Source: Massilia sp. IC2-477 (GTDB lineage: Bacteria > Pseudomonadota > Gammaproteobacteria > Burkholderiales > Burkholderiaceae_D). Taken from it: a stretch of DNA of 64,000 bases. This document shows, piece after piece, positions 45,708 to 54,051 of this stretch. Location of the stretch: NCBI RefSeq assembly GCF_020707265.1, contig NZ_JAJFEQ010000002.1:62001-126000 (forward strand). Reading direction: 5' to 3'. The notes under the pieces were generated by a model that had not been told where the DNA came from, searched no databases, and saw nothing but the letters and a program-made list of their open reading frames with translations. Both the position numbers and the translations under genes were made by a program. The stretch's first letter is position 1; every line of letters starts with the position of its first letter.

Positions 45708-46820
45708 TTAACTTGTTGTCGAGTCGCCAACGACCTCGACGATCGCCGGCGGCATCGTGTCGTCGAACAGGCGCAGCTGTTCCACGGTCTCGGTATCGCC
45801 CAGGCGCACGCCCACGCCCAGCAGGCGCACCGGGCGGCTGTGGCGCGCCCAGCCGGTCTCCATCAGGCGCGCATAGGTCGGAATATGTGGCGCATAGCCA
45901 ACACACTCGACTGTCGTCTGCTGGAAGTTCGAGAACTTGATCTTCACGAAGAGCTTGTGGATGAACTTTTCGGCGCCGTTGCGCTTGATGCGGCCGAGCA
46001 GGTGCTCAACCAGGTCGGGCAGCAGCCGCAGGCAGGCGTCCAGGTCCGGCACGTCCGGCGTATAGGTTTCTTCCGTGCTGATCGACTTGCGCTCGCGCGA
46101 GGTATTCACTTCGCGTTCGTCGATGCCGCGGCACAGCTTGTACAGGCGGTAGCCGAAGCTGCCGAAGTGTTCCGTCAGCCGCTCGATGCTCCAGTTGCGC
46201 ATGTCGCCACAGGTCTGCAGGCCGAGCCGGTGCATCTTCTCGGCCGTCACCTTGCCCACGCCATACAGCTTCTTCACCGGCAGCGCGGCAACGAAGGCGT
46301 CCACCTCCTCCGGGCGCACCAGGAACAGGCCGTCCGGCTTGTTCCAGTCGCTGGCGATCTTGGCCACGAACTTGTTGGGCGCCACGCCGGCCGAGGCGGT
46401 GATGCCGACGGTGTCGAAGATGCGCTGCCGGATCTCCTGGGCGATCAGGGTGGCGCTGCCTTTGCAGTGCGGCGAATCGGTGACGTCGAGATAGGCTTCG
46501 TCGAGCGAGAGCGGCTCTACCAGCTCGGTGTAATCCTGGTAGATGTCCATGATCTGGCGTGAAGCGATGCGGTATTTCTCCATCGCCGGCGGGATCACCA
46601 GCAGCTGCGGGCACAGCTTCATGGCCTGGGCGGTGGCCATGGCCGAATGGATGCCGTAGCGGCGCGCCTCGTAGTTGCAGGTGGCAATTACGCCGCGCTG
46701 GTCGGGACGGCCGCCGACCGCGAGCGGACGCCCGCGCAGCGAGGGATCGTCGCGCATTTCGACCGACGCATAGAAGCAGTCGCAATCGCAGTGGATGATT
46801 TTACGAAGGGGGGCGTTCAC
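45708..46820 (-). CDS. dinB: DNA polymerase IV
   Basis: A 370-residue Y-family translesion polymerase. Active-site carboxylates are in IIHCDCDCFYASVE and PLSLDEAYLDVT; FVAKIASDWNKPDG and KKLYGVGKVTAEKMHRLGL are the palm and thumb motifs. The little-finger domain is complete. The C-terminus has QLRLFDDT, a beta-clamp binding peptide of the QLxLF type. A near-consensus LexA box lies 18-37 bp before the ATG. Confidence 0.96.
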   Translation of the reverse strand: MNAPLRKIIHCDCDCFYASVEMRDDPSLRGRPLAVGGRPDQRGVIATCNYEARRYGIHSAMATAQAMKLCPQLLVIPPAMEKYRIASRQIMDIYQDYTELVEPLSLDEAYLDVTDSPHCKGSATLIAQEIRQRIFDTVGITASAGVAPNKFVAKIASDWNKPDGLFLVRPEEVDAFVAALPVKKLYGVGKVTAEKMHRLGLQTCGDMRNWSIERLTEHFGSFGYRLYKLCRGIDEREVNTSRERKSISTEETYTPDVPDLDACLRLLPDLVEHLLGRIKRNGAEKFIHKLFVKIKFSNFQQTTVECVGYAPHIPTYARLMETGWARHSRPVRLLGVGVRLGDTETVEQLRLFDDTMPPAIVEVVGDSTTS

Positions 46821-46837
46821 GTAACGGCGGAGCCGAC

Positions 46838-46857
46838 TACTGTCATTCCATACAGTA
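46838..46857. promoter_or_regulatory. LexA (SOS) box of dinB
   Basis: TACTGTcattccaTACAGTA is a 20-bp palindrome with the exact CTGT-N8-ACAG core and flanking TA pairs, as in the proteobacterial LexA consensus. It ends 18 bp before the dinB start. Confidence 0.88.
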
Positions 46858-46880
46858 TCCGTTTTTTCTTGCGAGACGTC

Positions 46881-46910
46881 AAAAAAGAACGCGCGGACAT
46901 GCCGCGCGTT
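46881..46910 (-). terminator. Terminator after the S8 protease gene
   Basis: Stem AACGCGCGG (46888-46896) with CCGCGCGTT (46902-46910); the A run at 46881-46886 gives a U tail on the minus strand. It insulates dinB from the protease gene. Confidence 0.85.
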
Positions 46911-46957
46911 CCCGGATGAAGGCGACGCAGGGGAGGCGCGCCGCTTCGTCCTGAGCC

Positions 46958-48739
46958 TTACCAGCTCAGCTTCACGTTGTAGCTGCCTGCGCTACCGGTG
47001 CTGCCGCTGTAGTACACGACGCGCACGTAACGGCTGGCGGTCGTGGTGCCGGTGTTGGCCGAGCTCACGCTGTCGACCGAACCGGTACCGTTTTCGCTAC
47101 GGCTGAGCAGCGTGCCCGAGCTGTTGTAGACGTACAGGTCGTAGTCCGAGCTCGAGTTCGGCGTCATCGTCGCGCTCAGGGTCCTGCCGGCCGGCAGATC
47201 GACACGGAAGTAATCCGTATCGGTCGAGCTCGACATGGTGCCGTTCACGGTGGTGCCGCTGGTCGAGACCAGGTTGGCGGCGGCCAGCGAGTTGTTCGAC
47301 TCGGTTTCGTTGATGGTCGTGGTCGGCGGCGTAGTGGTGCCGCCGATCGCGGCGTTCACCGCGGCGGTCGCGTCCACGATGCCGGTGCCGCAGCCCGAGC
47401 AGGTCGCCGGGAAGGCGCGCGCGGTGGACTTCAGCATGCTTTCCACCTGGTCCGGGGTCAGGGTCGACTTGGCCGCGAACATCAGGGCCGCGACGCCGGC
47501 CACGTGCGGGGTGGCCATCGAGGTGCCCTGGTAGCCGGCGTAGTTGTCCGAGCCCGGCGTCGAGCTGCCCGAGTTCAGGGTCGAGATCACGCTGTAGCTG
47601 CCGTCGCCGCCCGGGGCTGCGACGTCGACCAGGGTGCCGTAGTTCGAGTAGGAGGCACGGCCGCCGGTCTTGCCGGTCGCGGCAACGGCGATGACGCCGG
47701 AGCAGTTCGCCGGGCTGGCGTTGCTGACGTTCATGTTGTCGTTGCCGGCGGCGACCACGACCACGGAACCGCGCGAACGGGCGCCATTGATCGCGTTCTG
47801 GGTGGTGGCGTCGCAGGCGCCGGTACCGCCCAGCGACAGGTTCAGCACCTTGGCCTTGTTGGCATTGGCCGGCGCGCCGCTCACGGTGCCGCCCGACGAC
47901 CAGGTGATGGCGTCGGCGATGTCCGAGGTATAGCCGCCGCACTTGCCGAGCACGCGCACCGGCACGATCTTGGCGTTGTAGGCGACGCCGGCCACGCCCA
48001 GGCTGTTGTTGGTGCGGGCGGCAACGGTGCCGGCCACGTGGGTGCCGTGCCAGCTCGAGCCCGATGCCGGCGAACCTGCGCCGCATTCATTGGCGGCCAC
48101 CCAGTCGCCCGGGTCGCTTGCGTCGCTGTCGCGGCCGTTGCCGTCGTTGCCGATGGCGGCGGTGCTGATGAAGTCATAGCCCTGCAGGATCTGGCCGCTC
48201 AGGTCGGCGTGCGGGCGGTAGCCGGTATCGATCACGGCCACGACCACGCCGGTCCCGGTCGACTTGTCCCAGGCGGTCGGCAGGCGCAGGCCGCCAGTGG
48301 TATCGGTGTAGTGCCACTGCTGGGCGTAGTACGGGTCGTTCGCGGTCGCCATGTGGGTCATGATGCGGTCCGGCTCGGCGTACTCGATGCTCGGGTCGCG
48401 CGCCATCATTTCGGCGGCCAGCTTCTTGACCTCGTCGAGGTGCTTGCGGCCGTTCAGCTTGAACACGTGGGCGCCGGTCGAGATGGTGTGGCTCTGGCTG
48501 ACCAGCATGCCGAATTCCTGGCCGGCGCGGTCCAGCTTGGCCTTGCGGTCGGCGGTCACGACGGCAGCACGGGCCAGGCCCTTGGCGGCCGGCGCCGAAT
48601 CCTTGTACTTCACGATGATACGGTCAGTATCGATGACAAATTTCTGCTCGGCCGCACCGGCCGTAACGGCCACGAATGCGAGCGAGATTGCAGCGCACAT
48701 CTTCAACATTGCAGGATGAATCGAATGCGTTTGCTTCAT
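46958..48739 (-). CDS. Secreted S8 subtilisin-like protease with PPC domain
   Basis: A 593-residue extracellular serine protease. Order: signal peptide (residues 11-30), inhibitor-I9-type propeptide (about 37-130, ending EYAEPDRIM), catalytic domain with Asp171 (VIDTGYRPH), His231 (SWHGTHVAGTVAA) and Ser407 (GYQGTSMATPHVAG), and a C-terminal PPC domain (about 490-593, TESNNSLAAANLV to YNVKLSW). Six or more cysteines in the catalytic domain suggest disulfides. The PPC domain usually is removed after export or aids secretion. Single gene, own terminator. Probably feeds on external protein. Confidence 0.95.
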   Translation of the reverse strand: MKQTHSIHPAMLKMCAAISLAFVAVTAGAAEQKFVIDTDRIIVKYKDSAPAAKGLARAAVVTADRKAKLDRAGQEFGMLVSQSHTISTGAHVFKLNGRKHLDEVKKLAAEMMARDPSIEYAEPDRIMTHMATANDPYYAQQWHYTDTTGGLRLPTAWDKSTGTGVVVAVIDTGYRPHADLSGQILQGYDFISTAAIGNDGNGRDSDASDPGDWVAANECGAGSPASGSSWHGTHVAGTVAARTNNSLGVAGVAYNAKIVPVRVLGKCGGYTSDIADAITWSSGGTVSGAPANANKAKVLNLSLGGTGACDATTQNAINGARSRGSVVVVAAGNDNMNVSNASPANCSGVIAVAATGKTGGRASYSNYGTLVDVAAPGGDGSYSVISTLNSGSSTPGSDNYAGYQGTSMATPHVAGVAALMFAAKSTLTPDQVESMLKSTARAFPATCSGCGTGIVDATAAVNAAIGGTTTPPTTTINETESNNSLAAANLVSTSGTTVNGTMSSSTDTDYFRVDLPAGRTLSATMTPNSSSDYDLYVYNSSGTLLSRSENGTGSVDSVSSANTGTTTASRYVRVVYYSGSTGSAGSYNVKLSW

Positions 48740-49050
48740 GTTTCTTCCTTAGTGTGATGTTTTCCGTCAAGTGAAATGTTCCTCACCTGTGTCGTTGATT
48801 TCCGGTCATTGCCGGTGCCGTCTGGATGCGGCGAAAAGCAGCGTAATATGAAAGGAAGAGCGTGTGCGTGACAATTGGAGACAATTTCAGCGTATTAACA
48901 ACACTCAAGATAACCAATAGGTCAAAAACATGTTTTCTTCGGCGAAACGTTAATTTTGGCAAATAACGTATGCCACAATTGTGTTGACATACCTCAAACT
49001 GCTTTCCCGATGGTTAATGTAGAGCTCGCTTGAAATCGCGCCATGAGGCA
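48740..49050. other. Intergenic region upstream of the S8 protease
   Basis: About 310 bp, AT-rich, without coding frames. It should contain the protease promoter. I see no other feature except the terminator at its far end. Confidence 0.5.
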
Positions 49051-49078
49051 TAAAAAAAGGCCGCGCAAGCGCGGCCTT
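49051..49078 (-). terminator. Terminator after the second TonB receptor
   Basis: Stem AAGGCCGCGC (49057-49066) with GCGCGGCCTT (49069-49078), tight 2-nt (effectively 4-nt) loop, A run before it; 20 bp past the receptor stop. Confidence 0.9.
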
Positions 49079-49098
49079 CGTCATCGTGTTGCGGCAGC

Positions 49099-51300
49099 TC
49101 AGAAGTTGCCCTTGAACTGCACACCCCACTGGCGCGGCTCGTTGGTAAAGCCGGTCAGGTTGTTGAAGTCGATGGCGCCAGTGATGCGGCGCTGGTCGAG
49201 CACGTTGCGGCCGAAGGCGGCCACTTCGTACTTGCCGTTACCGAAGATGTAGCCCAGACGCACGCCGCCTTCCGTCAGCGGGGCGCCGGTGAACTCGGTC
49301 GCCTCGTACAGGAAGAAGTTGATCTTGCTGCGGTAGGCCCAGTCGGTGAAGAAGTACAGCTCGCCATCCGCGACCGGAATGCCGTAGCGGGCGGTGGCGT
49401 TGACGGTCCAGCGCGGCGCCTGCGGCAGCGCGTTGCCGTTGATGACGACACGGCCGGCGGCGTTCAGCGGATCGGTCACGGTGCACTGGGCGCACTTGTT
49501 CACCGACAGGCTGGCGTCGCGGATCTGGGTGTAGTTGTAGCTCGCGCCGGCGCTCACGCGCAGGGCGGTGCTGAGGGCCGCTTCGAAGTCGAATTCGGCG
49601 CCCTTGCCCTTGGTGCGGTCGGCGTTGATCAGGCGGTTGACGTTCGAATTGCCGCCCACCACGGTCAGCTGCTGGTCCTTGACGGTGTAGTCGTAGACCG
49701 AGAACGAGGTGCGCGCGCGGCGCTCGAACAGGTCGGCCTTCAGGCCCAGCTCATACGAGGTGATGGTTTCCGAACCGGCGACCGTGATCGGCACCGCGGC
49801 CGAGGCGGCGGCAATGCTCGGGGCGCGGAAGCCGGTGGCGACGCGGCCGTACACGTTGACATTCGGGCTCAGCTTGTAGCTGGCCGACAGGTCCCAGTTG
49901 ACCTTGTCCTGGCTGGTTTCCACCGAGCGCGGGCCGATCTGGGCCACGTTCTCGTTCACCAGGGTGCGGAATTCCTTCTCGTCCTTGGTGTAGCGCAGGC
50001 CGCCGCGGACGGTCCAGTCCGGGGTGATGGTGTAGTTGACCGAGGCGAATGCCGCCCAGGCTTCGTTCTTCTGATTGCTGACCAGGCGCGAAGTGCGCGC
50101 GCCGGCATCGTTGAAGTTGTCGCTGCCGCCGGTGGCGTCTTCGTCGAAGAAGTACAGGCCGGCCTGCCAGTTCAGCGGACCGGCGCTCTTCGATTCGACG
50201 CGGAATTCCTGGGTGTACTGGTCGAGGTCGGTGATGTAGCCGCCGGTCTGGACCTGGAAGGGAATGAAGCCCGGGCCGGCCGGGGTGCCGCCGTCGATGT
50301 CGCCGCGGCTGTAGTAGTCGCTGACGTGTTCGTAGCCGGTGATCGAGAACAGGCGGAAATTGCCGAAGTCCCAGGACAGGCGCAGGTTGGCGCCGTTGGT
50401 CTTCAGGCTCTGGAAGTTCTCGGCGTTGGTGACGATCCGGTCGAGGTCGTAGCCCGGGACGATCTTGTTCGTGCCCTTCTGGATCAGGTTGGCGCGGAAC
50501 AGACGGGCGCTGCCGTTGGTATTGCGCTGGTGCAGGTTCAGCAGTGCATTGAAGTTGCTGTCCGGCTGGTACAGGAACTGGATGCGCTCGGCGTGCTCGT
50601 TGTAGCCGTCGAGTTCATTGCGCTTCTGCGTCATCGCCACGTCGGCGAAGTTCTCGACGTAGTCGTCGCGGTGCTGGCCGACGGCCGACACGCGCATTGC
50701 CCACTTGTCCGACAGCGGCACGTTGACCGCGCCTTCCAGGTTGGCGGTCTCGTGGGTCGCGATCGAGGCGTTGACATAGCCTTCGGTCTTGCCCAGCTTC
50801 GGACGCTCGGATTCGAACTTGACCACGCCGGCCGGGGTGTTGCGGCCGAACAGGGTGCCCTGCGGGCCGCGCAGCACTTCGACGCTGGCCAGGTCGAAGA
50901 TCGGGAAGCCTTTCAGGATCGGGTTTTCCTGCACCACCTCGTCGTACACCAGCGAGACCGGCTGCGAGGCGAAGGTATTGAAATCGGTATTGCCGTAGCC
51001 GCGGATGTAGAAGCGCGGGAAAGTACGGCCATTGGAGGATTCGACGTTCAGGCTCGGCACCTTGCCGGCCAGCAGGCGAATGTCTTCGCCGCCGGAGATC
51101 AGGACGTCCAGCTTGTCGCCCTTGAGCGCGGTGACGGACACCGGTACTTCGCGGATGTTTTCGGTGCGGCGCTGCGCGGTCACGGTGACGCTCTGCAGTT
51201 CCGGTGCATCGTTGGCGACGGTTTGCGCCTGGGCAGGCATGACTGCTGCCAGCGCCAGGGTGCCGAGCACGGCCTGGTGCAGCTTGGACATCTTGATCAT
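49099..51300 (-). CDS. TonB-dependent outer-membrane receptor
   Basis: A 733-residue receptor. The start MIKMSKLHQAVLGTLALAAV at 51300 has AGGA 9 nt upstream and gives a signal peptide cleaved after PAQA; the longer frame to 51414 adds an unlikely leader. Plug: LQSVTVTAQRRTENIREVPV (TonB box region), then VLRGPQGTLFGRNTPAGVV. The barrel ends WGVQFKGNF. Pattern is that of the FecA/CirA-like 'iron complex' group, but many members take up sugars or other compounds. No siderophore genes or Fur box seen nearby. Substrate unknown. Confidence 0.92.
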   Translation of the reverse strand: MIKMSKLHQAVLGTLALAAVMPAQAQTVANDAPELQSVTVTAQRRTENIREVPVSVTALKGDKLDVLISGGEDIRLLAGKVPSLNVESSNGRTFPRFYIRGYGNTDFNTFASQPVSLVYDEVVQENPILKGFPIFDLASVEVLRGPQGTLFGRNTPAGVVKFESERPKLGKTEGYVNASIATHETANLEGAVNVPLSDKWAMRVSAVGQHRDDYVENFADVAMTQKRNELDGYNEHAERIQFLYQPDSNFNALLNLHQRNTNGSARLFRANLIQKGTNKIVPGYDLDRIVTNAENFQSLKTNGANLRLSWDFGNFRLFSITGYEHVSDYYSRGDIDGGTPAGPGFIPFQVQTGGYITDLDQYTQEFRVESKSAGPLNWQAGLYFFDEDATGGSDNFNDAGARTSRLVSNQKNEAWAAFASVNYTITPDWTVRGGLRYTKDEKEFRTLVNENVAQIGPRSVETSQDKVNWDLSASYKLSPNVNVYGRVATGFRAPSIAAASAAVPITVAGSETITSYELGLKADLFERRARTSFSVYDYTVKDQQLTVVGGNSNVNRLINADRTKGKGAEFDFEAALSTALRVSAGASYNYTQIRDASLSVNKCAQCTVTDPLNAAGRVVINGNALPQAPRWTVNATARYGIPVADGELYFFTDWAYRSKINFFLYEATEFTGAPLTEGGVRLGYIFGNGKYEVAAFGRNVLDQRRITGAIDFNNLTGFTNEPRQWGVQFKGNF

Positions 51301-51624
51301 GGAAGTCTTTCCTAATGATTGATAAAAGAACCGATGTCCCCGTTCTCTCTTATCTCCGCTGCGGCGATGGCGGCCGGGCAGCGCGGCGGTATGTTCCGCC
51401 TGCCGGCAGTGCATCTTGGCGATGTCTTAAGCTTGCCGGTTTAGCAAAGCGCGTATTGTCAGTGATGAATACATGCACTTGCAAGCAGAAACGGAACAGT
51501 TGAGTCTTTTTACAACACCTTTACAGGATTTCCACTTCGCAGCCATCATCGCCTTTAACAGGTGCAGCAGCAGGGGGTGGGCAGCACTTGAAAACAGGCC
51601 TTTTCAAATTTTTTTCAAAAACCC
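51301..51624. other. Intergenic region between TonB receptor and tRNA genes
   Basis: About 320 bp. It holds the receptor promoter on the minus strand. I see no coding frame or structured RNA. Confidence 0.45.
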
Positions 51625-51654
51625 TTGCACACCTCGAATTCCAGCCTCTATAAT
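51625..51654 (+). promoter_or_regulatory. Promoter of the tRNA operon
   Basis: TTGCAC (51625-51630), 18 bp, TATAAT (51649-51654, perfect), followed by the GC-rich discriminator cgggcc, typical of stable-RNA promoters under stringent control. Transcription would begin about 50 bp before tRNA-Val. Confidence 0.75.
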
Positions 51655-51711
51655 TCGGGCCTCTTCGGACGCAATGACAAGCGTCAGACAGAAACCTCTG
51701 ATGAAAGTATC

Positions 51712-51787
51712 GGGCGCTTAGCTCAGTTGGTAGAGCGGATCCCTTACAAGGATTAGGTCGGGAGTTCGAGCCTCTCAGCGCCCACCA
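51712..51787 (+). tRNA. tRNA-Val (anticodon TAC)
   Basis: 76 nt including encoded CCA. Acceptor GGGCGCT pairs with AGCGCCC; D-arm AGCTCAGTTGGTAGAGC; anticodon stem-loop with TAC in ctTACaa; T-loop GTTCGAGCC. The anticodon UAC reads valine codons. Confidence 0.95.
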
Positions 51788-51829
51788 AAGCACATCGGAT
51801 GGTTGATCGAAGTAATGATCAGAGTAAAC

Positions 51830-51906
51830 GGAGCGGTAGTTCAGTTGGTTAGAATACCGGCCTGTCACGCCGGGGGTCGCGGGTTCGAGCCCCGTCCGCT
51901 CCGCCA
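51830..51906 (+). tRNA. tRNA-Asp (anticodon GTC)
   Basis: 77 nt including encoded CCA. Acceptor GGAGCGG pairs with CCGCTCC, discriminator G; anticodon GTC in ctGTCac; T-arm gcGGGTTCGAGCCCcg. It lies 42 bp after tRNA-Val in the same transcript, followed by a terminator. Confidence 0.96.
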
Positions 51907-51916
51907 ATATAAGAGG

Positions 51917-51944
51917 AAGGGTCCGATTCGTCGGACCCTTTTTT
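51917..51944 (+). terminator. Terminator of the tRNA operon
   Basis: Perfect 10-bp stem AAGGGTCCGA (51917-51926) with TCGGACCCTT (51931-51940), TTCG loop, then a T run; 10 bp past tRNA-Asp. Confidence 0.92.
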
Positions 51945-51949
51945 CGTTC

Positions 51950-52056
51950 AGCGGTCAGAGTGTCTGTCCCTGCGGACAGACACGGGCCACGGGCTCGAAG
52001 GGATTGCCTTGCAAGGCAATCCGCGGCCGGCGGAACGTCGGCGAGCCCCGACCGCT
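51950..52056. repeat. Nested palindromic element (possible structured RNA or REP-like element)
   Basis: Outer arms AGCGGTC (51950-51956) and GACCGCT (52050-52056) enclose hairpin GTGTCTGTCC/GGACAGACAC (51960-51983), then a second pair of arms GGGCTCG (51991-51997) and CGAGCCC (52042-52048). These enclose the perfect 22-bp palindrome at 52001-52022 (GGATTGCCTT-GC-AAGGCAATCC) and a smaller hairpin. Every arm pairs without mismatch. It lies between two terminators and has no coding frame of its own. Confidence 0.6.
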
Positions 52057-52071
52057 TTGAACACCTCAAAT

Positions 52072-52101
52072 AAAAATGGTCCGCACAAGCGGACCATTTT
52101 T
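52072..52101. terminator. Bidirectional terminator, ends the diguanylate cyclase gene
   Basis: Perfect 13-bp stem (AAAAATGGTCCGC, 52072-52084, with 52089-52101), 4-nt loop, A and T runs on both sides. It lies 57 bp past the GGDEF gene stop on the minus strand. Confidence 0.9.
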
Positions 52102-52157
52102 ATTTGCACTTCAGTCTTTGCAGGTTTGCCCGTCTGTTCAAACACAAGCCGACCACC

Positions 52158-53312
52158 CTACGCACGGCGTTGTTGTGGGTGCCCCACCTCCACCCGATCC
52201 CTCCCCCCACTCTTCGCCGCATACAGCGCGTGATCCGCCCGCGCCAACGCCATCCCCAGCGTCTCGTTCGGATCCAGCACCACCACCCCGACACTGACCG
52301 TCATCGTGTACGCCGCACCGCTGGTGATCACCGTCGCTTCGCGCACCGCCAGCCGCAGCCGCTCCGCCGCCTGCTGGGCCCCGGACAAGTCCGTCCCCGG
52401 CAGCACCATCGCAAACTCTTCCCCGCCCAGCCGTCCCACGGTCTCATGCGCACGCAGGGTCGCGCGCAGGGTGTGCGCGAACACGGCCAGCGCTTCGTCG
52501 CCGGTGGCATGCCCGAAGCGGTCGTTGATCTGCTTGAAATGGTCGATGTCCATCATGGCCAGCGCCAGCGGCTGGCGCTGGCGCAGCGCGGCCTGGCGCG
52601 CATGCTCGGCGCGTTCGAGGAACGCGTGGCGGTTCGGCAGACCGGTCAGGCTGTCGGTGGTGGCCAGGCGCGCCATCTCGGCGTCGTCCTTCTCCTTGCA
52701 CAGCAAGAGGAAGCCGAAGCCGTTGACGATCATGAGCAGGTAGCCGGCCAGGTAGGCCGTCTCCTGGGCGGTGCGCTGGCCGAGCGGGACATCGCTGCTC
52801 AGGCAGCTCGCCGCCCACAGCGCTACCGAGACCGCGAACAGGGCGTCGTTCAGGCCGATGATCCGCTGCAGCAGCGAGGCGCGACGGCGCGGGCGCAGCA
52901 GGATCCAGGCCATCGCCGCCGCGAACAGGGCGACCATGGCCGCCACCAGCGCCGTCAGGTAAGGCACCGGCGCGCCGGCGCTGCCGGCAGCCAGCACGAT
53001 GGCCAGCGCCAGCGCCGCCATCGGCAGCAGCACGCGGCGCCAGCGCTCGAAGCCGAAGAAAATGCAGTAGGCCGCGACCTCCAGCGAGACGGCGAGCACC
53101 CAGCCCGCGCCCTCGATGCCGTTCAGCACCGGCACATCGAGGAAGGGACGGCACCAGCCCAGCAGCTGGCACATGCCGATGCCGAAGCGCGCCCACATCC
53201 ACAGGCGCAGCCCCGGGCTGGGCGCGGCGCCGTGCGTATAACCCGCCATCAGCACGGCAAACGCAATATTGCCGATGCCAAGCGCCAGCAGAAAAGAATG
53301 GATATCGATCAC
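52158..53312 (-). CDS. Membrane-bound diguanylate cyclase (GGDEF)
   Basis: A 384-residue protein. Residues 1-205 form a membrane domain with about six to seven helices and no known sensor family. The GGDEF domain covers about 215-375: TTDSLTGLPNRHAFLERAEH, LAMMDIDHFKQINDRFGH and the active loop GGEEF (296-300), so it should make cyclic di-GMP from GTP. At the usual inhibitory I-site (RxxD) the sequence is RAHE (287-290), so the site is altered and product feedback may be weak. Single gene; terminator at 52072-52101. Confidence 0.93.
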   Translation of the reverse strand: MIDIHSFLLALGIGNIAFAVLMAGYTHGAAPSPGLRLWMWARFGIGMCQLLGWCRPFLDVPVLNGIEGAGWVLAVSLEVAAYCIFFGFERWRRVLLPMAALALAIVLAAGSAGAPVPYLTALVAAMVALFAAAMAWILLRPRRRASLLQRIIGLNDALFAVSVALWAASCLSSDVPLGQRTAQETAYLAGYLLMIVNGFGFLLLCKEKDDAEMARLATTDSLTGLPNRHAFLERAEHARQAALRQRQPLALAMMDIDHFKQINDRFGHATGDEALAVFAHTLRATLRAHETVGRLGGEEFAMVLPGTDLSGAQQAAERLRLAVREATVITSGAAYTMTVSVGVVVLDPNETLGMALARADHALYAAKSGGRDRVEVGHPQQRRA

Positions 53313-53565
53313 TACCTGTCCCTATGGATGCAGCCACATAAAAGAAGCACAACCATGTTATATTATTAATATATATTGCCGTAGAGAATTATAGTACACG
53401 TTTTTTTAGAAGGAAGTCCGCACAATTGAACAGACAAGTCGGCAACATGCGCAAAGCGCAACACTTCTCGTCGAGACACTTCTCTGACACAGTTTTTGAT
53501 GCACAGCAGCACCTGATAGCGGATAATCATCCGACAACATACCAACGCACCATTCTGGAGCAATC

Positions 53566-54051
53566 GTGATTTTCGGTTTCCTCAAGCCGCCCAAGATGTC
53601 GCCGCGCCTGCACCGGCTGAAGAACACCTCGCTGTTTTCGGCGCTGACACCCCTGGAACTGAAAATCGTCGACGGCCTGCTGCACGAGCGCCGCTACCTG
53701 ACCGATGAGATCGTGTTCGACGAGGGCGAGGAAGGCCAGGCGCTGTACCTGATCATGAGCGGCCGGGTGGTGATCAACAAGCTGCACCAGGGCAGCAACC
53801 AGGTCGTGGCCGAGCTCGAACCCGGCAGCTTCTTCGGCGACCTGGCCCTGCTCGACAACTCGCCGCGCAATGCCCAGGCGCGCGCCGTCGAGCCCTGCGA
53901 GATGGCGGTGTTCTTCCGCGCCGACTTCCTCGGCCTGCTGGAAACCGATGCCGTGATCGGCTACAAGATTTCGCTGGCGCTGGCGCGCCACATCGGCCTG
54001 CGCCTGCGCGAATGGATGGGCACCGGCCGTCCCCAGCTGGAAGCCCTATGA
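53566..54051 (+). CDS. Cyclic-nucleotide-binding domain protein
   Basis: A 161-residue protein with one CNB/CAP_ED domain (residues about 20-130) and no DNA-binding domain: LFSALTPLELKIVDGLLHERRY, then EGEEGQALYLIMSGRVVI and the phosphate-binding cassette region PGSFFGDLALLDNSPRNAQARA with conserved Gly, Asp-Leu and Arg. In cAMP-type sites the cassette reads GE.AL....R.A; here it is GDLALLDNSPRNA. Its stop overlaps the next start as ATGA, so it is made together with the AI-2E/PerM-type permease and may gate it. Confidence 0.85.
   Translation: MIFGFLKPPKMSPRLHRLKNTSLFSALTPLELKIVDGLLHERRYLTDEIVFDEGEEGQALYLIMSGRVVINKLHQGSNQVVAELEPGSFFGDLALLDNSPRNAQARAVEPCEMAVFFRADFLGLLETDAVIGYKISLALARHIGLRLREWMGTGRPQLEAL

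Noticed and set aside
49099..51300. Iron or siderophore locus
   Set aside because: The receptor type allows it, but there is no Fur-box-like sequence I can support and no siderophore or haem gene nearby.
51712..52150. Integrated element at the tRNA genes
   Set aside because: Both tRNAs are intact, and there is no integrase, no duplicated tRNA 3' end and no foreign gene cargo downstream.
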